DNA from: Melitaea cinxia | Lineage: Eukaryota; Arthropoda; Insecta; Lepidoptera; Nymphalidae | Direction of reading: 5' to 3' | DNA length: 64,000 nucleotides | Assembly: GCF_905220565.1 (NCBI RefSeq) | Contig: NC_059422.1 | Location: 4,496,001-4,560,000 of the forward strand | Shown: positions 10,901-20,798 of the stretch, piece by piece | Position numbering within the stretch: position 1 is the stretch's first letter | Layout of the letters: each line of letters opens with the position of its first letter | Notes under the pieces: generated by a model | What the model was told of the DNA's origin: nothing | What the model saw: only the letters and a program-made list of their open reading frames with translations | Databases searched by the model: none | Translations under genes and position numbers: made by a program

Positions 10901-13900
10901 ATAGGCCAAATAATTAATTAATTTTCAATACAATTTGTAAACGAAACTCCAAAATCGCGTCATTTAGGTTTTAGGCTTTTTAAGTTAAAATGACTAAAAA
11001 AAGGCGAAAAAAAATATAGCTCCTTATTTATAAATTCTGTTCAACCTATAAATATTATTGATTAAAAATATTACATACTAGCTGTGCCCGTGACTTTATC
11101 CGCGTGGAATTTAACAATAAAGTTATTCTTCAGTTTGCAGAGCTATAAAATCAATAAATGTCTATAATGAAAGTAGCTAATGTTACTCCTTACTACATCT
11201 GCTATCTGCCATACAAATAAATAAAATTGTCTGTTTGTAATATTAAAATAACTGCTTTTTACTACATGCATATGGATATATACACGGTACAATATACCTA
11301 AATAACAACAATAATTCCAATTTCTGTCTGTCTCTGTTTGTTCCGGCTAATCTCTGAAACGAGTGAACCGATTTTGACAGGACTTCCACTGGCAGACCAC
11401 GGCACCAGGCACCTGGTGTATAATAAAGAGTAGCTTAGGCTACTTTCATTTCAGAAATTTATTTATTTTACAACCCTGCGAACTGAACAATAACTTTCTT
11501 GGTTAAATTTCACGCGGACGAAGCCGCGGGCACAGCTAGTTATTTATAAAGTTTTGTTGTATGTAACATATAAAAAAAATATTAAAAACTTACTCCAAAA
11601 AGAATAATACGCTCTGCACAAATTTTGCTCTAGTTTCGGGTTTAGATGCCATGGCCGAATATTTAGGTGACCCTTCGTTCCATCCACCAATAGCTACTGT
11701 TACCTTGAGATGGGGGTATCTTTCTTTTAAGGAAACCAGCCTCTTATAACCAGCTTTTCCATAATCCTTTTCCAGATCTTGCCAGGGGTCTGAAAGAATT
11801 GATGATAATAATATAGCATCAGATTCAGACAGTTGTTACTATATATGTCAGAATATATTCTTCAAATTTAATTTAAGCATTAGATAAAGAATTATGATTT
11901 TTAACTATGGCACTCATAATTTTGAATTAAATCTATTTAATGACAGTAGCCAGCCCTGCGGTCACCAACCCGCCTACCCAGCGTGGTGACTATGGGCAAT
12001 GCACATGAGTTCATGCCATTTTTGACACGAACTTATGGAGGCCTATGTCCAGCAATGAACTGATTGAAATGATGATGATGATGATGATAATGAATGATAG
12101 TACAGGTACATACTATTTAACTACTGATCAAAAGTGTTGTTTTTTGTGCCGACTGCCAAACAAGGATACGGCCCAACTGGAGTTTAGCGTTTACCACATA
12201 TTATTAACGCCTTCAGTACCCTTAGACAGACTTTCCACAGTGGAAGTAGGGTCTACAACTTGCTTGTGATTGTCAGAACATAGATAGCTACAACCACTTA
12301 CCATTTAGACAATCGTACGATTATTATAATTTTTTCTACCCTGGTCTTATAAAACAAGTTAGTACGAAAATTTTATACAACTTACCAAGACTTTTGATGC
12401 TGTGTGTGGTCTCGTCCAATCCAGCGAAGGAATACACGAGATGCGTACACAAAGAAGGTTCTAGATCAGATATATCATATTTTCCAGCACCCGGTCGGTA
12501 CGCTGCCCATGTCGCTATATAGCACACGACCACTTTCCCATGCATTGGACCTGGAACGAAATTTTACTACCGATATATTAATATGTACATTACGTCTGTT
12601 TTTATTATTTATATATGTTTTTATATAAATATACAATAATATTACTCGATATCAGTACACCTATGTCTGTCTGTATTCACCGGTCATAATATCATCCGCA
12701 ACACGATTGCCTGGTAGAGATCGCTTTTAAGCGATAAGGCCGCCTATTGTACAAAGCTAAGATTAATCTTAGTATATTATATTTTTTCTTTGGTGTACAA
12801 TAAAGAATATTTATTATTATTATTATTATTATATTGTTATATTTACATGTCTGAGGCAATTAAATCATAATTTAAAGACAATAATAAATTATTCACTTAA
12901 AATATCCAGTTAGACATTTAGTTAAGCTCTGTGAGCTATAGGATTGCCAGTGAAATTCAACGAAGCAGCAGAAATGGCTACTTCAAATATACCTTTCAAA
13001 ACAATAACGAAATCAATGGAGTGGCCAAATAAAATTTGAAATAGATTAATAATTTATTATGAGACACTCTTTAAGAGATATTTTAATTATTATTGACTAG
13101 CTGACCCGGCGAACTTCGTATCGCCTAACACAAACTTTATCGTATGGTATTAAAGTTCAAATTGACTTTTAAGTATTATCACAAATCTTTTGTATGGGAG
13201 TATAGAAAAGTGTTGTTTTTAGACTTTTTCAGGAAATTTAATTTTTTTTTTTTTTGAATTTTTCTCTCCATAAGAACCATCCTCGTACTTCAAGGAATAT
13301 TTTAAAAAAAGAATTAGCGAAATCGGTCCAACCGTTCTCGAGTTTTGCGCTTAGCAACACATTCAGCGACTCATCTTTATATTATAGATTACAAGATGGT
13401 TAGAAGAAGTATATGTAAGCACGTACATAATTATGTAATAGTTGAAATTAATTACTTATAAAGTACTCGAAAGAAAGGAGGATCTTCTTGTGAATCTATC
13501 ATTTGATTTTATGAACGATTTTGTCGAGAACCTAAAGCACTATAATGATTTTTCAGAAAAGGTCATAAAGCAAATCATCAGAACACCATATCGAGACATA
13601 GGAACCAAGCGATAACCTAACGCTTAGGGTAAACGTAGGTGAAATTGTGGGTATTCTCATTTTAACATATATTCTCGAGAAAGTTGAAATAATGAATCTT
13701 TATACAGCTCGTAATAACACCAGCGTAACGTATACGTACTATAAAATAATTATTTGAAAGCAACCGCGTAGAAAATGTCACTGAGCGTAAAATTACTCCT
13801 AACTGTAGCTAGACAATGATTTTTTTTTTCATGTAACGACAACACTTATACTTAGAAACGTACACAAGGCTTTATTCGGTTTTTATGCTTTCACGGCCAC

Positions 13901-16791
13901 TATCGACGCTTTTGCTAATAACTGAGGTTGGCCATAGCAGGAAATTTACTGCTCAAAATATGGAGCGGCCCGACTGGGTTAGTACCTCGATTTTACAGAA
14001 GAACACAGCTAAATAATAGTGCTCTCAAGCAATGTTGTGTTCCTGCTGGTGAGTAAGGTGACCAGAGCCCGTGGGGGGATAAGGTTGGCAGTGCGTTTGC
14101 GATGCTTCTGGTGTTGCAGGTGTCTGTAAACTACGGTAATCGCTTGCCATCAGGTGAACAGTACGCTTGTTTACCTACCTAGTTACATAAAAAAAAACAA
14201 GGTACTTATTGATATTATTTTGAGCCGAATGGCCCGTGACTATGGCGCCTGCATTGTCATTGAAATATCGGGAGTTTTAAAATGATAATGGCGGTGAGTT
14301 CCATATAAGTGAAATGCTTTATTCGTATAAAATTTCTGAATTGGACACATCTAAAACTTCTAGTAAATGTGCCACTGTTAGACTTCTTAAGGTGTTTCAA
14401 TATGTGAGAAAGATTGGAGCCTCGGAGAGCAAGCGTTGATTTGTTGATCCTGGATCATAAACACCTGATAGCGATCGTTACTCAGTAGTAGGAATTATAC
14501 CATGCTAACTCGCATTGGAGTAGCGTGGTGTATTAAGCTCAGACCCTTCCCCTACCTGGAAAAAGAGGGGATCCCCAGCAGTTTTATAGTACAGGCAGAC
14601 CCAATTTAATTTCTTTACCGCGAATCACGATCTATATTTATTAGATGTCCTACCATACAAACGAGATCACGTGAAAATGTTGGTGATAGTTGTTGTGATG
14701 GCAATGAATGTGAGTGAAACAGAGTACAATAGCTATTTTTTTATAATTTTTGTTTTGTACAATAAGGTCGGCAAACAAGCGTATGTCTCACCTGATGGTA
14801 AGCGATTACCGTAGCTTATAGACGCCTGCAACACCAGAAGCATCGCAAGCACTTTGTCGACCCTACCCCCGAACATCCCCAGAAGCTATTAAATAACAGT
14901 TCTCTGTTTATTGTACAATAAACCGATTCATTACCTAATCATTTACGAATATCATAATCAAATAATCACTGCTTAATAAAACATATTCAATTATTTTTTA
15001 TTTAACTAAATAAGGCAAAATAATATTTATGATTCATTCGAAAAGTCGCCGGAAACATATGACCTACAGGCTTGTGACTCCACAGACACGTTTCGTTTAT
15101 GATGGCCACAACTAAAACAGGTTTTTGCGTATATACGTAATAGGCAACTTATACTTAAATCATATAACACTGAGGTAGCAGACCTAAATTCAGCAGTGTA
15201 TTCTAAATGTAATTATTAAAATAAGTTTTTGGCGTGAACTTGGAGAGCCTATGTCCAGCAGTGGACTGCAATAAGCTGAAGTGAGTGAGGTGATTAAAAT
15301 GAATTGTATAAAAATTGATATACCAACTAAAACTGTTACTGAGATTGTTTTATTACTTACTACGTTTTTTACCGTTATGAAATGTAAACTGTAGCATTAT
15401 ACAAACCTTGGTGTATAGTTGTTTTCTTTTGCTACTTATAATTGTGAAATTATACATATTGTTTCTTTATTTGATAGTGAAATAATAAATATATTATAAC
15501 ATACACACACGGTCATCTGTTCCCATGTTAAGCAACTTAATGCTTGTGTTACAGGTAACAGCCGACTGTTTTAGTTATTTTTGATAAATATACATAGAAA
15601 TAATAAATATATAATATAATAATATTGATGTGATGCTAATACCGATTCAGAATGCATGTTCATATATCACTGTAAAAAAATCGGTAAAAAACTTAACAGT
15701 TACGGCAGTATAGTAATTTTATAATAGCTAATATCGTTTATATAAAATTGAACTATTATAAATTCAAACAAATCTCATGGTTGTAACCAGCGCCATTTAA
15801 CCCCTATATTGTTGTCCTACAAATATTATCAATGCTTTTTTTTGTTATCACAGGGAAACCCATTTACGGGTGATATCCAGGATGCCCGGGTAGCCAGTCC
15901 TAGACCGTATGTCGGCTTCAACACTTGGGGGTGCACTACCGACCAAACCCCTGCGGGAGCCTTCAGCCGCTTTAATTGGAGGGTTCCGGATCTGCTGCCC
16001 GGATCAACAGGATCCCTCCAGCGACCGGCTGGCCTCGGCGAAAAGGCCAGACTTCCCTCCATGGGGACTGTCCGGCTCACCTCTGAACAATCCCGACGAC
16101 GCCATGTCTAGCAGGACTGGGTTCCCTTCCCGGCCCGACACGAGCACAGGGGCGTTACTGGAGGTGCATTAAGTAGCGCCTCCTACGCACCCCCGTTCGT
16201 CGCCTGCGGACGGAGGCCTCGTCGGTGACCTCCTCTCTCATCCGCTCGTCGTTCTCATTCTGGAACATTACTGTCTCGCAGAAGGACCATCGCCGTCCAG
16301 GACAAATATTATCAATGCTAAATTTATGATGATGAGTGTATGTGTGTATAATATAATCACGCCTTTTTCCCGTATGGGTAGGCAGAAACCACTTCTTTCC
16401 ATATGAGAAAGACAAACTTTTTAGCATTCCATGGATTCACCGTGCGGGTGCCGGGTCCATCGTGTGACAGAAGGAAAAACTCGGAGCAGTTCCCAGGACT
16501 TGCGACCTAGGTGTAGGTTTAGGGAGGCCCCCTTTGAGATGCGCATCAACGCTCACCTTCACTGCTCGAGTTTCTCGCCTGCCTAACCAAATTTGGTAGG
16601 AACCTGTTAGTGCAGCCTTAGACACTCGTTCTAAAATAGAAAGTACTGCAGTTCTCGAAAAATACTGGACCGATTTCAATGAAATTTAGTACGTAGATAG
16701 CCGAAGATCTAGAATAACATCGATGCTACTTTTTATCCCGACATTCTAACGAAATCGGAAATTAGGCGAGTGAAACTGTGTGGCGCAGCTA

Positions 16792-16833
<42 letters not shown>

Positions 16834-19800
16834 GAATGTTTGCCTGTACGTCCTTTATAGAATCGTAAATTATACATTTAATCATGTCATGTCAGCAAAG
16901 TGTTGTGCATGAGCCCACAAAGGTTTCTGAGTTGGTACGACCACAAAAAAAGCGTAGCAACAGTACAGCTAGTCATTTATATAATCTTGTACCGAGTAAT
17001 AAGTTGTAACTTAAGTCGCATAATCCTCAATTGAATGATAAGTTATGAATTTGTGATAGGTATTTATCATTTCCGTGTCTATACCATCATTTCGGTATAA
17101 TAAACAAGTGTGATATGTAGATATTTCTAGAAACTTTATTTTGGCATCTCATTTGATTTTAAAATTCGACGCCGCGTTGGCGCAACGGTTACGGCCATGG
17201 ATTGTACCTGTTACGCTGGCGGTTGCGGGTTCAATCCCCGCACATGACAAACATTTGTATTGGCCATACAGGTGTTTGCCGTGGTCTGGGTGTTTGTGCA
17301 GTCCTTGCGGGTCTCCCCACCGTGCCTCGGAGAACACGTTAAGCCATCAGTCCCGGTTGTTATCGTGTACACCTGATAGCGATCGTTACTCATAGTAGGG
17401 AATATATCCGCCAACCCGCATCGGAGCAGTGTGGTGAATTAAGCTCTGATCCTTCTCCTACATGGGGAAAGAGGCCTATGCCCAGTAGTGGGATATTACA
17501 GGCTGAAGCGTATTAGATTTTAAAAAAGCTATGTAACTCAAGACTTACGCGTATAAAACAACAAGCTATTTTTCTGCTGTGTTAATAACATTACCTTGCA
17601 AAGCTTAATCAACAAATTGATATTTCTAGTCTCATTTCCCGTAATATGATTCATAGCGTAATCTATCACGGCCTATTGGAAGTCAGAATTAAATAATGAA
17701 TGATGCAGATAGTGCAGTTATTTTTTTTTTTTTTAATATTTTAACTTATTTGTGTTTTACAATGAGACTTTTTTAGATATGATATCTATCTTCTGTGTGG
17801 CTACGGCAGTAAAGAATATTGCCACCCCCTGTCTTCTCGTGGCTGTGGCTGAAGTGATCTGCCTTCTTAACCTTTCTTTACAGACTTACTAAATAAAAAT
17901 AAACACTGTAATGAAAATAAAATTAACTAATTGGAATTCTCCGAATAGGGAATCGTCTGCCACAAATTGATAGGCCCTAAACAGGGCTTTCCGATTTGCA
18001 GCAGACGATTTAAGTAGCGTTGACATTACACAGTTCGAGACGCAATTATGGAAACACAATATTACCTAAGACCTTCATGACCCTCTCGACTTGCGTGAAA
18101 TGAATAGTTGACACAAGAACCTTATTGCAGTCAACCTAACACCGCAGCTTAATATTTTATTAACCAACTTCAAAAAAGGAAGATGTTATCAATTCGACTG
18201 TTTTTATGTGTGTTACCTCTGAACTTTTTACGGGGTGAACCGATTTCGATGTTTTTTTTTAAATGTAAGGTAGTTGTCGTGTTGTTCCATTTAAATTTAA
18301 TCAAGATCAGACGAGTACTTTTTGATTTTCTTCAATACTGCGTGCTCACTCGACTGTTTTTTTTTTTGTCTACCTACGTTATATTACTATTCGATGTAAT
18401 TTCGTTTGCGAGCAAATACAGTTATTTTATACTAGCTTTCCGCTCGCGGCTTTACCTGCTTGTATTACATGATTTTGCTATTCTTTTTTTCTGTAAAAAT
18501 GTAGCTTATGTCACTTAGTCACACCCACACCTGGTGAATGAATTTTTAAAATGGTTTCAGTATTTCTTGTGTTTTTCCATTAAAAACGTTCAAAAATACA
18601 AATATTTCCTCTTTATAATATTAGTATATATTAACGTTTTTTTAAAGTTGATAACTATTAAGTTTCTGGCAAGCTTTCTCTGCAGAATCGACATGCCTAA
18701 TCTGTGGTGGCGTCACACCAACTATAATTAACTGATTAAAATAAATTATATGCTTTTTAAAATGACTCTTTTAAGTGCTTTTGAAGCCTACTTAAATAAA
18801 GGAATTTATGATTGTTCAGGTTGGACATAACATGCGACTGTCGGGAATTAAATATCGGGGTTCATTTCTGTTCCTTTTCCTATGTGAGTTGCTGATTAGT
18901 GCTAACGAGTAACCCGACATCGTACAATTACGCCATAATAATTAGGTTGACGACGCCTTGGCGAAACGGTCACGTCACTGATTTGTGGCTGTTGCGCTGG
19001 CGGTTGCGGAATCGATCCCCGCTCATGACAAACATTTGTATCGGCCATGCAGATGTTTGTCGTGGTCTTGGTGTTTGTGCAGTCTCCCCACCGTGCCTCA
19101 GAAAGCACGTTAAACCGTCGGTCTCGGTTGTTATCATTTACGCCTGACAGTAATCGTTACTCATAGTAAGGAATATATCTGCCAGCCTGCTGTGGTGGAT
19201 TTAACTCCGATCCTTCTCTTACATGGGGAAAGAGGCCTATGCCCAGCAGTGGGATATTACAGGCTGAAGCGTAATTATGTTAATGCACTGTAATAAACAT
19301 TGGTTTTCTTCTTCCTAAATATATAACTGATCAGTACTGAAATAAACAGTAAATAGCATTAACTTTATTAAAACATTAATAGTGATGACTTATTCTCTGA
19401 AGACGAATTAATAGTGTCGGCAATAAATATACTATTTAGTAGAGTTTTTTATTGTTAACTAAAATAAAATAAAAGAATGAACTAGAACGTTTCTTTAACT
19501 GACAAAAATTGCCAGAAATAAATAAGTTTTTAAAACGGAACTACGTATTTAAAAAGAAGTATTTATATTTTATAGTTTTCAAAAAGGTCACGGTCGTCAG
19601 AAGTATGTGTTTTTAAATCAAAAAAAAAAAATTGTTATCATATACGTAAAAAATTTGTGAAAAGTAATCTAAATTATAATAGCCAACTTTATCAGATTAT
19701 GTCAAAGGCCTTGCCCTCTATAAACTAATGTAATAGCTGTGAACTTTATTTATCTGTCTTGTTATTTGTCTGTCTGTGTTATTTCGTAAGTTTTTTGTAG

Positions 19801-20742
19801 CAATAATAATATTTTTTGATAACACTGTTCCACTACCACCTTGGAAGTTAAAAAGCCGACCGATGGCGGGATAATCATCCAACTGCTGCCAGCCCTGCGG
19901 TCACCAACCCGCCTGCCCAGCGTGGTGACTATGAGCAACACACAAGAGTTCACGCCATTTTTGGCGCCAACTTGTGTAGGCCTATGTCCAACAGTGGACT
20001 GCAATAGGCTGAAATGATAATGAATATTTTTGTTCTGTTATAGGAAGCTGTAGGCCATAAAATACGAGTACCTGTATAAGGACTCTTACTTGTATAAGGA
20101 AAAAGTAACTGAATACTAAGAATTTGACGAGAATCTTAATGTGACTAAAACTGCGTAAGTGAACTAGTGTGATGTGCTCTCGTTAAATTATTTAGTAGAT
20201 AAAATTATAATAATAAAAAAAAAATAGATTGTGGTGTTACTGGTCTAAATATTAAGATGATATGATGACGTCATTAGTAATTAAAAATGGAACACAATTT
20301 TATTTTTTATTTTTTACTATTTTGTCAAAAAAGATCATATGTATGAATATTGTTACAACAAACATTTTTAAACAATCTAAAATACAATATATAAGTAAAG
20401 GATTTCTGTCTAATATTACATAGGACAAGAAATAATAGTAATACTCGCTTTTTTAAATATATTCTTCATAAACATTAAAACATATAATAAATGTTTATCT
20501 TGAAAATATATTTTATGTTTATCTTTTACCAAAAACCCATTAAAATAAAACAGAATCCTTAAAATATAGACAAATTCAAACCGTCATTACATAATTTAAC
20601 ATTTATACATAGCTATCCCAGCTTACAAGCGTATAAAAACTTTGTTTGAAAACTCCTTTCACTTACCTCCCAAGGTCTGGCCATCCATAACCGTTGCCAT
20701 AACTGCGACAATTAAAAAATACAATGTCACTTTTCCCACCAT
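4945..20742 (-). CDS. Secreted or membrane-tethered family-18 chitinase, complete (9 exons)
   Basis: Hydrolyses beta-1,4 bonds of chitin, judging from its family. Exons (high to low): 20667-20742, 12386-12550, 11594-11789, 8834-8930, 8379-8594, 7351-7545, 6639-6772, 6065-6240, 4945-5231. All junctions are GT-AG and phases join into 513 codons without a stop. Residues 1-22 form a signal peptide (MVGKVTLYFLIVAVMATVMD). Glycoside hydrolase 18 motifs follow: AIGGWN 113-118; FDGLDLDWEYP 150-160 with the complete DxxDxDxE and catalytic Glu158; MCYDYHGTWD 221-230; LPMYGRTF 271-278; VWSIDTDDF from 372. No chitin-binding domain is seen. The C-terminus is a 17-residue hydrophobic run (494-510) ending KLY, suggesting a tail anchor or lipid-anchor signal. 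Intron 1 is about 8.1 kb and repeat-filled. It is a tail-to-tail paralogue of the gene ending at 833. Confidence 0.93.
5291..5580 (+). repeat. Family C repeat, nearly full length, in the last chitinase intron
   Basis: Complete-looking copy from a T-run and GGTTCGGCAAACAAGCG through GGAGCTCTGGTCACC to GGAAATTCCTGCTGTGCCC and CTACCTCAGTTA. Lies between exons 8 and 9, opposite to the host gene. Confidence 0.7.
7000..7100 (-). repeat. SINE tail remnant
   Basis: Reversed, diverged match to the SINE body: CACGTTGCTCCA, TTCCCTACCATGAGTTACGA, TCTATCAGATGTCTG. Lies in intron 6 of the chitinase. Confidence 0.4.
7720..7753. repeat. (CA)n microsatellite
   Basis: Interrupted CA dinucleotide run directly abutting the family D element that follows. 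Confidence 0.85.
7754..8068 (-). mobile_element. Family D SINE-like element with RTE-type 3' tail
   Basis: Reverse copy of the element whose forward form starts GTGGCTACGGCACTAAAGAA and ends in GGCCTATGTCCAGCAGTGGA. Here the 3' end is at the left next to the CA repeat. It shares the GATGGCGGGATAACCATCC and CCGAAGACGGG boxes with copies at 46.5 and 61.6 kb. Intron 5 of the chitinase. Confidence 0.7.
8961..9481 (+). mobile_element. tRNA-headed SINE split by a family C repeat
   Basis: The left part (8961-9182) has a tRNA-like head GACCGCTCTGGTGCAATG with B box GGTCGCGGGTTCAATTCC and the SINE body. The right part (9380-9481) resumes at AGTAGGGAATATATTCGC and runs to GGCTGAAGCG. The whole is flanked by a perfect 12-base duplication, TAGGATTAGTTA, at 8949-8960 and 9482-9493. 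Intron 3 of the chitinase. Confidence 0.8.
9183..9378 (+). repeat. Family C repeat nested inside a SINE
   Basis: Starts with a T-run and ACATCACTAGGTCGGCAAAG, ends around CTTGAACACAGTATTATAAA. It interrupts the SINE body exactly between ACTCATAG and TAGTAGGGAA, so it is younger than the SINE insertion. Confidence 0.75.
9770..9945 (+). repeat. SINE fragment with expanded (TG)n
   Basis: Carries the SINE words TTGTATTGGTCAACAGATG and GTCGTGGTCTGGGTGTTTG, then a (TG)-rich run at 9811-9874, then ATCCTAGTGAGGGTCGTTG and GTGAGGCG. This 3' part differs from the main SINE family and resembles the fragment at 59.9-60.1 kb. Confidence 0.55.
10190..10265 (+). repeat. SINE body remnant
   Basis: Diverged match to the CTCGGAGAGCACGTTAAGC...GGTCCTGG...GTTACTCATA portion of the SINE. 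Confidence 0.35.
10746..10889 (+). repeat. Family C repeat, 5' half
   Basis: TTGGTCGGTAAACCAGCCTA through GCAACACCAGAAG to CCCCAGGAG, then ends. Confidence 0.65.
11077..11540. mobile_element. Inverted-terminal-repeat element, about 464 bases
   Basis: The left end ACTAGCTGTGCCCGTGAC and the reverse complement of the right end, AACTAGCTGTGCCCGCGGC, match over roughly 35 bases with few differences, both continuing into CCGCGTG and an AATTT-like stretch. The interior has the common phrase GAGTGAACCGATTTTGACAG. No transposase is encoded, so it is non-autonomous. Related single-ended pieces occur at 13.1, 53.4 and 63.7 kb. Confidence 0.55.
11942..12090 (+). repeat. Family D element, 3' end with (ATG)n tail
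   Basis: From CCAGCCCTGCGGTCACCAAC to GGAGGCCTATGTCCAGCA, then a short GATGATGATG tail. Intron 2 of the chitinase. Confidence 0.65.
12680..12833 (+). repeat. LINE 3' end with (ATT)n tail
   Basis: The phrase TGCCTGGTAGAGATCGCTTT, then GCGATAAGGCCGCC, TTGTACA, GGTGTACAATAAAGAATATT and an ATT run is familiar as the 3' terminus of a common lepidopteran non-LTR family. No coding part remains. Intron 1 of the chitinase. Confidence 0.55.
13097..13388 (+). repeat. 'CTAGCTGACCCGGCGAACTT' dispersed repeat
   Basis: Begins TGACTAGCTGACCCGGCGAA and ends with AATCGGTCCAACCGTTCTCG, GCAACACATTCAGCGACTC and TATATTATAGAT. Common lepidopteran interspersed repeat of uncertain class. A shorter remnant with the same start word is at 6447-6485. 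Confidence 0.5.
13919..14199 (-). repeat. Family C repeat, nearly full length, reversed
   Basis: Read on the minus strand it has the T-run, TAGGTAGGTAAACAAGCG, GCAACACCAGAAGCATCGC, GGTCACCTTACTCACCAGC and the terminal AGGAAATTT region ending in GGCCAACCTCAGTT. Confidence 0.7.
14415..14602 (+). repeat. SINE body and tail, diverged
   Basis: GCCTCGGAGAGCA, ACACCTGATAGCGATCGTTA, TCGCATTGGAGTAGCGTGGT, CTTCCCCTACCTGG and a damaged tail. The tRNA head is missing. Confidence 0.55.
14736..14885 (+). repeat. Family C repeat, 5' half
   Basis: T-rich start, AAGGTCGGCAAACAAGCG, CCTGATGGTAAGCGATTACC, GCAACACCAGAAGCATCGC, ending near CATCCCCAGAAGC. Confidence 0.65.
15229..15296 (+). repeat. Family D / RTE tail fragment
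   Basis: GGCGTGAACTTGGAGAGCC followed by TATGTCCAGCAGTGGACTGC and AATAAGCTGAAGTGA. Too short to tell a SINE tail from a LINE 3' end. Confidence 0.5.
15496..15590 (-). repeat. Family E SINE tail
   Basis: Reversed piece of the SINE described at 39.5 kb: ACACACGGTCATCTGTTCCC, AGCAACTTAATGCTTGTG, TTACAGGTAACAGCCGACTG. Confidence 0.55.
15837..16301 (-). mobile_element. 5'-truncated non-LTR retrotransposon with perfect 18-base target duplication
   Basis: A GC-rich insert starts with a T-run (its poly(A), read on the minus strand) and is bounded by the same 18 bases, ACAAATATTATCAATGCT, at 15819-15836 and 16302-16319. On the minus strand the coding end reads WSFCETVMFQNENDERMREE and then an Arg-rich stretch to a stop at 16155. 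A FCE.VM...E.R-type C-terminus is one I associate with lepidopteran LINE proteins. About 318 bases of 3' untranslated region follow. The perfect duplication points to a recent insertion, within intron 1 of the chitinase. Confidence 0.85.
16437..16680. repeat. GC-rich unclassified block
   Basis: Compositionally unlike its surroundings (CACCGTGCGGGTGCCGGGTC at its left edge, CGAGTTTCTCGCCTGCC inside). It follows a phrase common in lepidopteran repeats, CCCGTATGGGTAGGCAG, at 16370. The minus frame is open for 80 codons but I recognise no protein. Confidence 0.3.
16795..16831. repeat. (TA)n microsatellite
   Basis: Uninterrupted TA run of about 37 bases at the edge of a CAGCTAGTC-ending repeat. 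Confidence 0.9.
17168..17510 (+). mobile_element. tRNA-derived SINE (family A), full length
   Basis: The head contains a perfect polymerase III A box, TGGCGCAACGG, and a B box, GTTCAATCC, at tRNA-like spacing. The body follows with GTTTGCCGTGGTCTGGGTG and CCCCACCGTGCCTCGGAG, and the tail reads GGCCTATGCCCAGTAGTGGG to GGCTGAAGCG. A ten-base GATTTTAAAA occurs at 17155-17164 and 17516-17525, probably the target duplication. This is the Metulj-like class of lepidopteran SINE by general resemblance. Confidence 0.85.
17793..17875 (+). repeat. Family D element, 5' end fragment
   Basis: TGTGTGGCTACGGCAGTAAA, AATATTGCCACCCCCTGTCT, then a direct jump to GGCTGAAGTGATC, so the middle is deleted. Confidence 0.5.
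17951..18010. other. 60-base near-perfect stem-loop
   Basis: Ten bases, AATCGTCTGC, at the left end pair perfectly with GCAGACGATT at the right end. CAAAT then pairs with ATTTG, and an inner stem AGGCCCT with AGGGCTT closes an AAAC tetraloop. It lies in intron 1 of the chitinase. Size fits a small precursor hairpin or a miniature palindromic element; no repeat boundary is seen. Confidence 0.6.
18168..18440 (+). repeat. 'ACTTCAAAAAAGGA' repeat (family G)
   Basis: Starts with ACCAACTTCAAAAAAGGAAG, then TCAATTCGACTG, GTGAACCGATTTCGATG, TTATATTACTATTCGATG and TTCGTTTGCGAGCAAATA. A widespread lepidopteran repeat; open frames across it are Phe/Leu-rich by composition only. Confidence 0.55.
18952..19271 (+). 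mobile_element. SINE family A, slightly diverged
   Basis: Head CTTGGCGAAACGGTCACG with a damaged A box, B-box area GCGGAATCGATCCCC, body and tail to GGCTGAAGCG. One internal deletion in the CCTTGTGGGTCTCC area. Confidence 0.75.
19799..20032 (+). repeat. Family D element lacking its first part
   Basis: TTCCACTACCACCTTGGAAG, CGATGGCGGGATAATCATCC, CTGCGGTCACCAACCCGCCT, and tail GGCCTATGTCCAACAGTGGA with CTGCAATAGGCTGAAATG. Confidence 0.65.
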
Positions 20743-20771
20743 TTTGTAACGAATATTTAAAATCACACCTG

Positions 20772-20798
20772 ACTGACTATAATTCGGAAAAAATATAT
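20772..20798 (-). promoter_or_regulatory. Core promoter of the complete chitinase (TATA plus initiator)
   Basis: Reading the minus strand, a TATATTTT box starts at 20797 and an arthropod initiator TCAGT lies at 20776-20772, giving a predicted start near 20774. This would leave a 5' leader of about 32 bases before the ATG at 20742. The spacing, about 23 bases, is slightly short for a TATA promoter but plausible. Confidence 0.5.

Noticed and set aside
17168..17245. tRNA gene with perfect A and B boxes
   Set aside because: The boxes belong to the head of a SINE with body and tail attached. The head does not fold into a full cloverleaf with a matching acceptor stem.
17141..17414. Open frames on both strands repeated at 28.5, 37.8, 45.8 and 60.9 kb (peptides with SRHGGETHKDCTNT-like and SPCGSPHRASES-like words)
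   Set aside because: They are chance frames across SINE family A copies, recurring because the SINE recurs, not because of a protein family.
18183..18518. 111-codon hydrophobic plus-strand frame resembling a membrane protein
   Set aside because: It spans a family G repeat; T-rich DNA yields Phe and Leu codons by composition.
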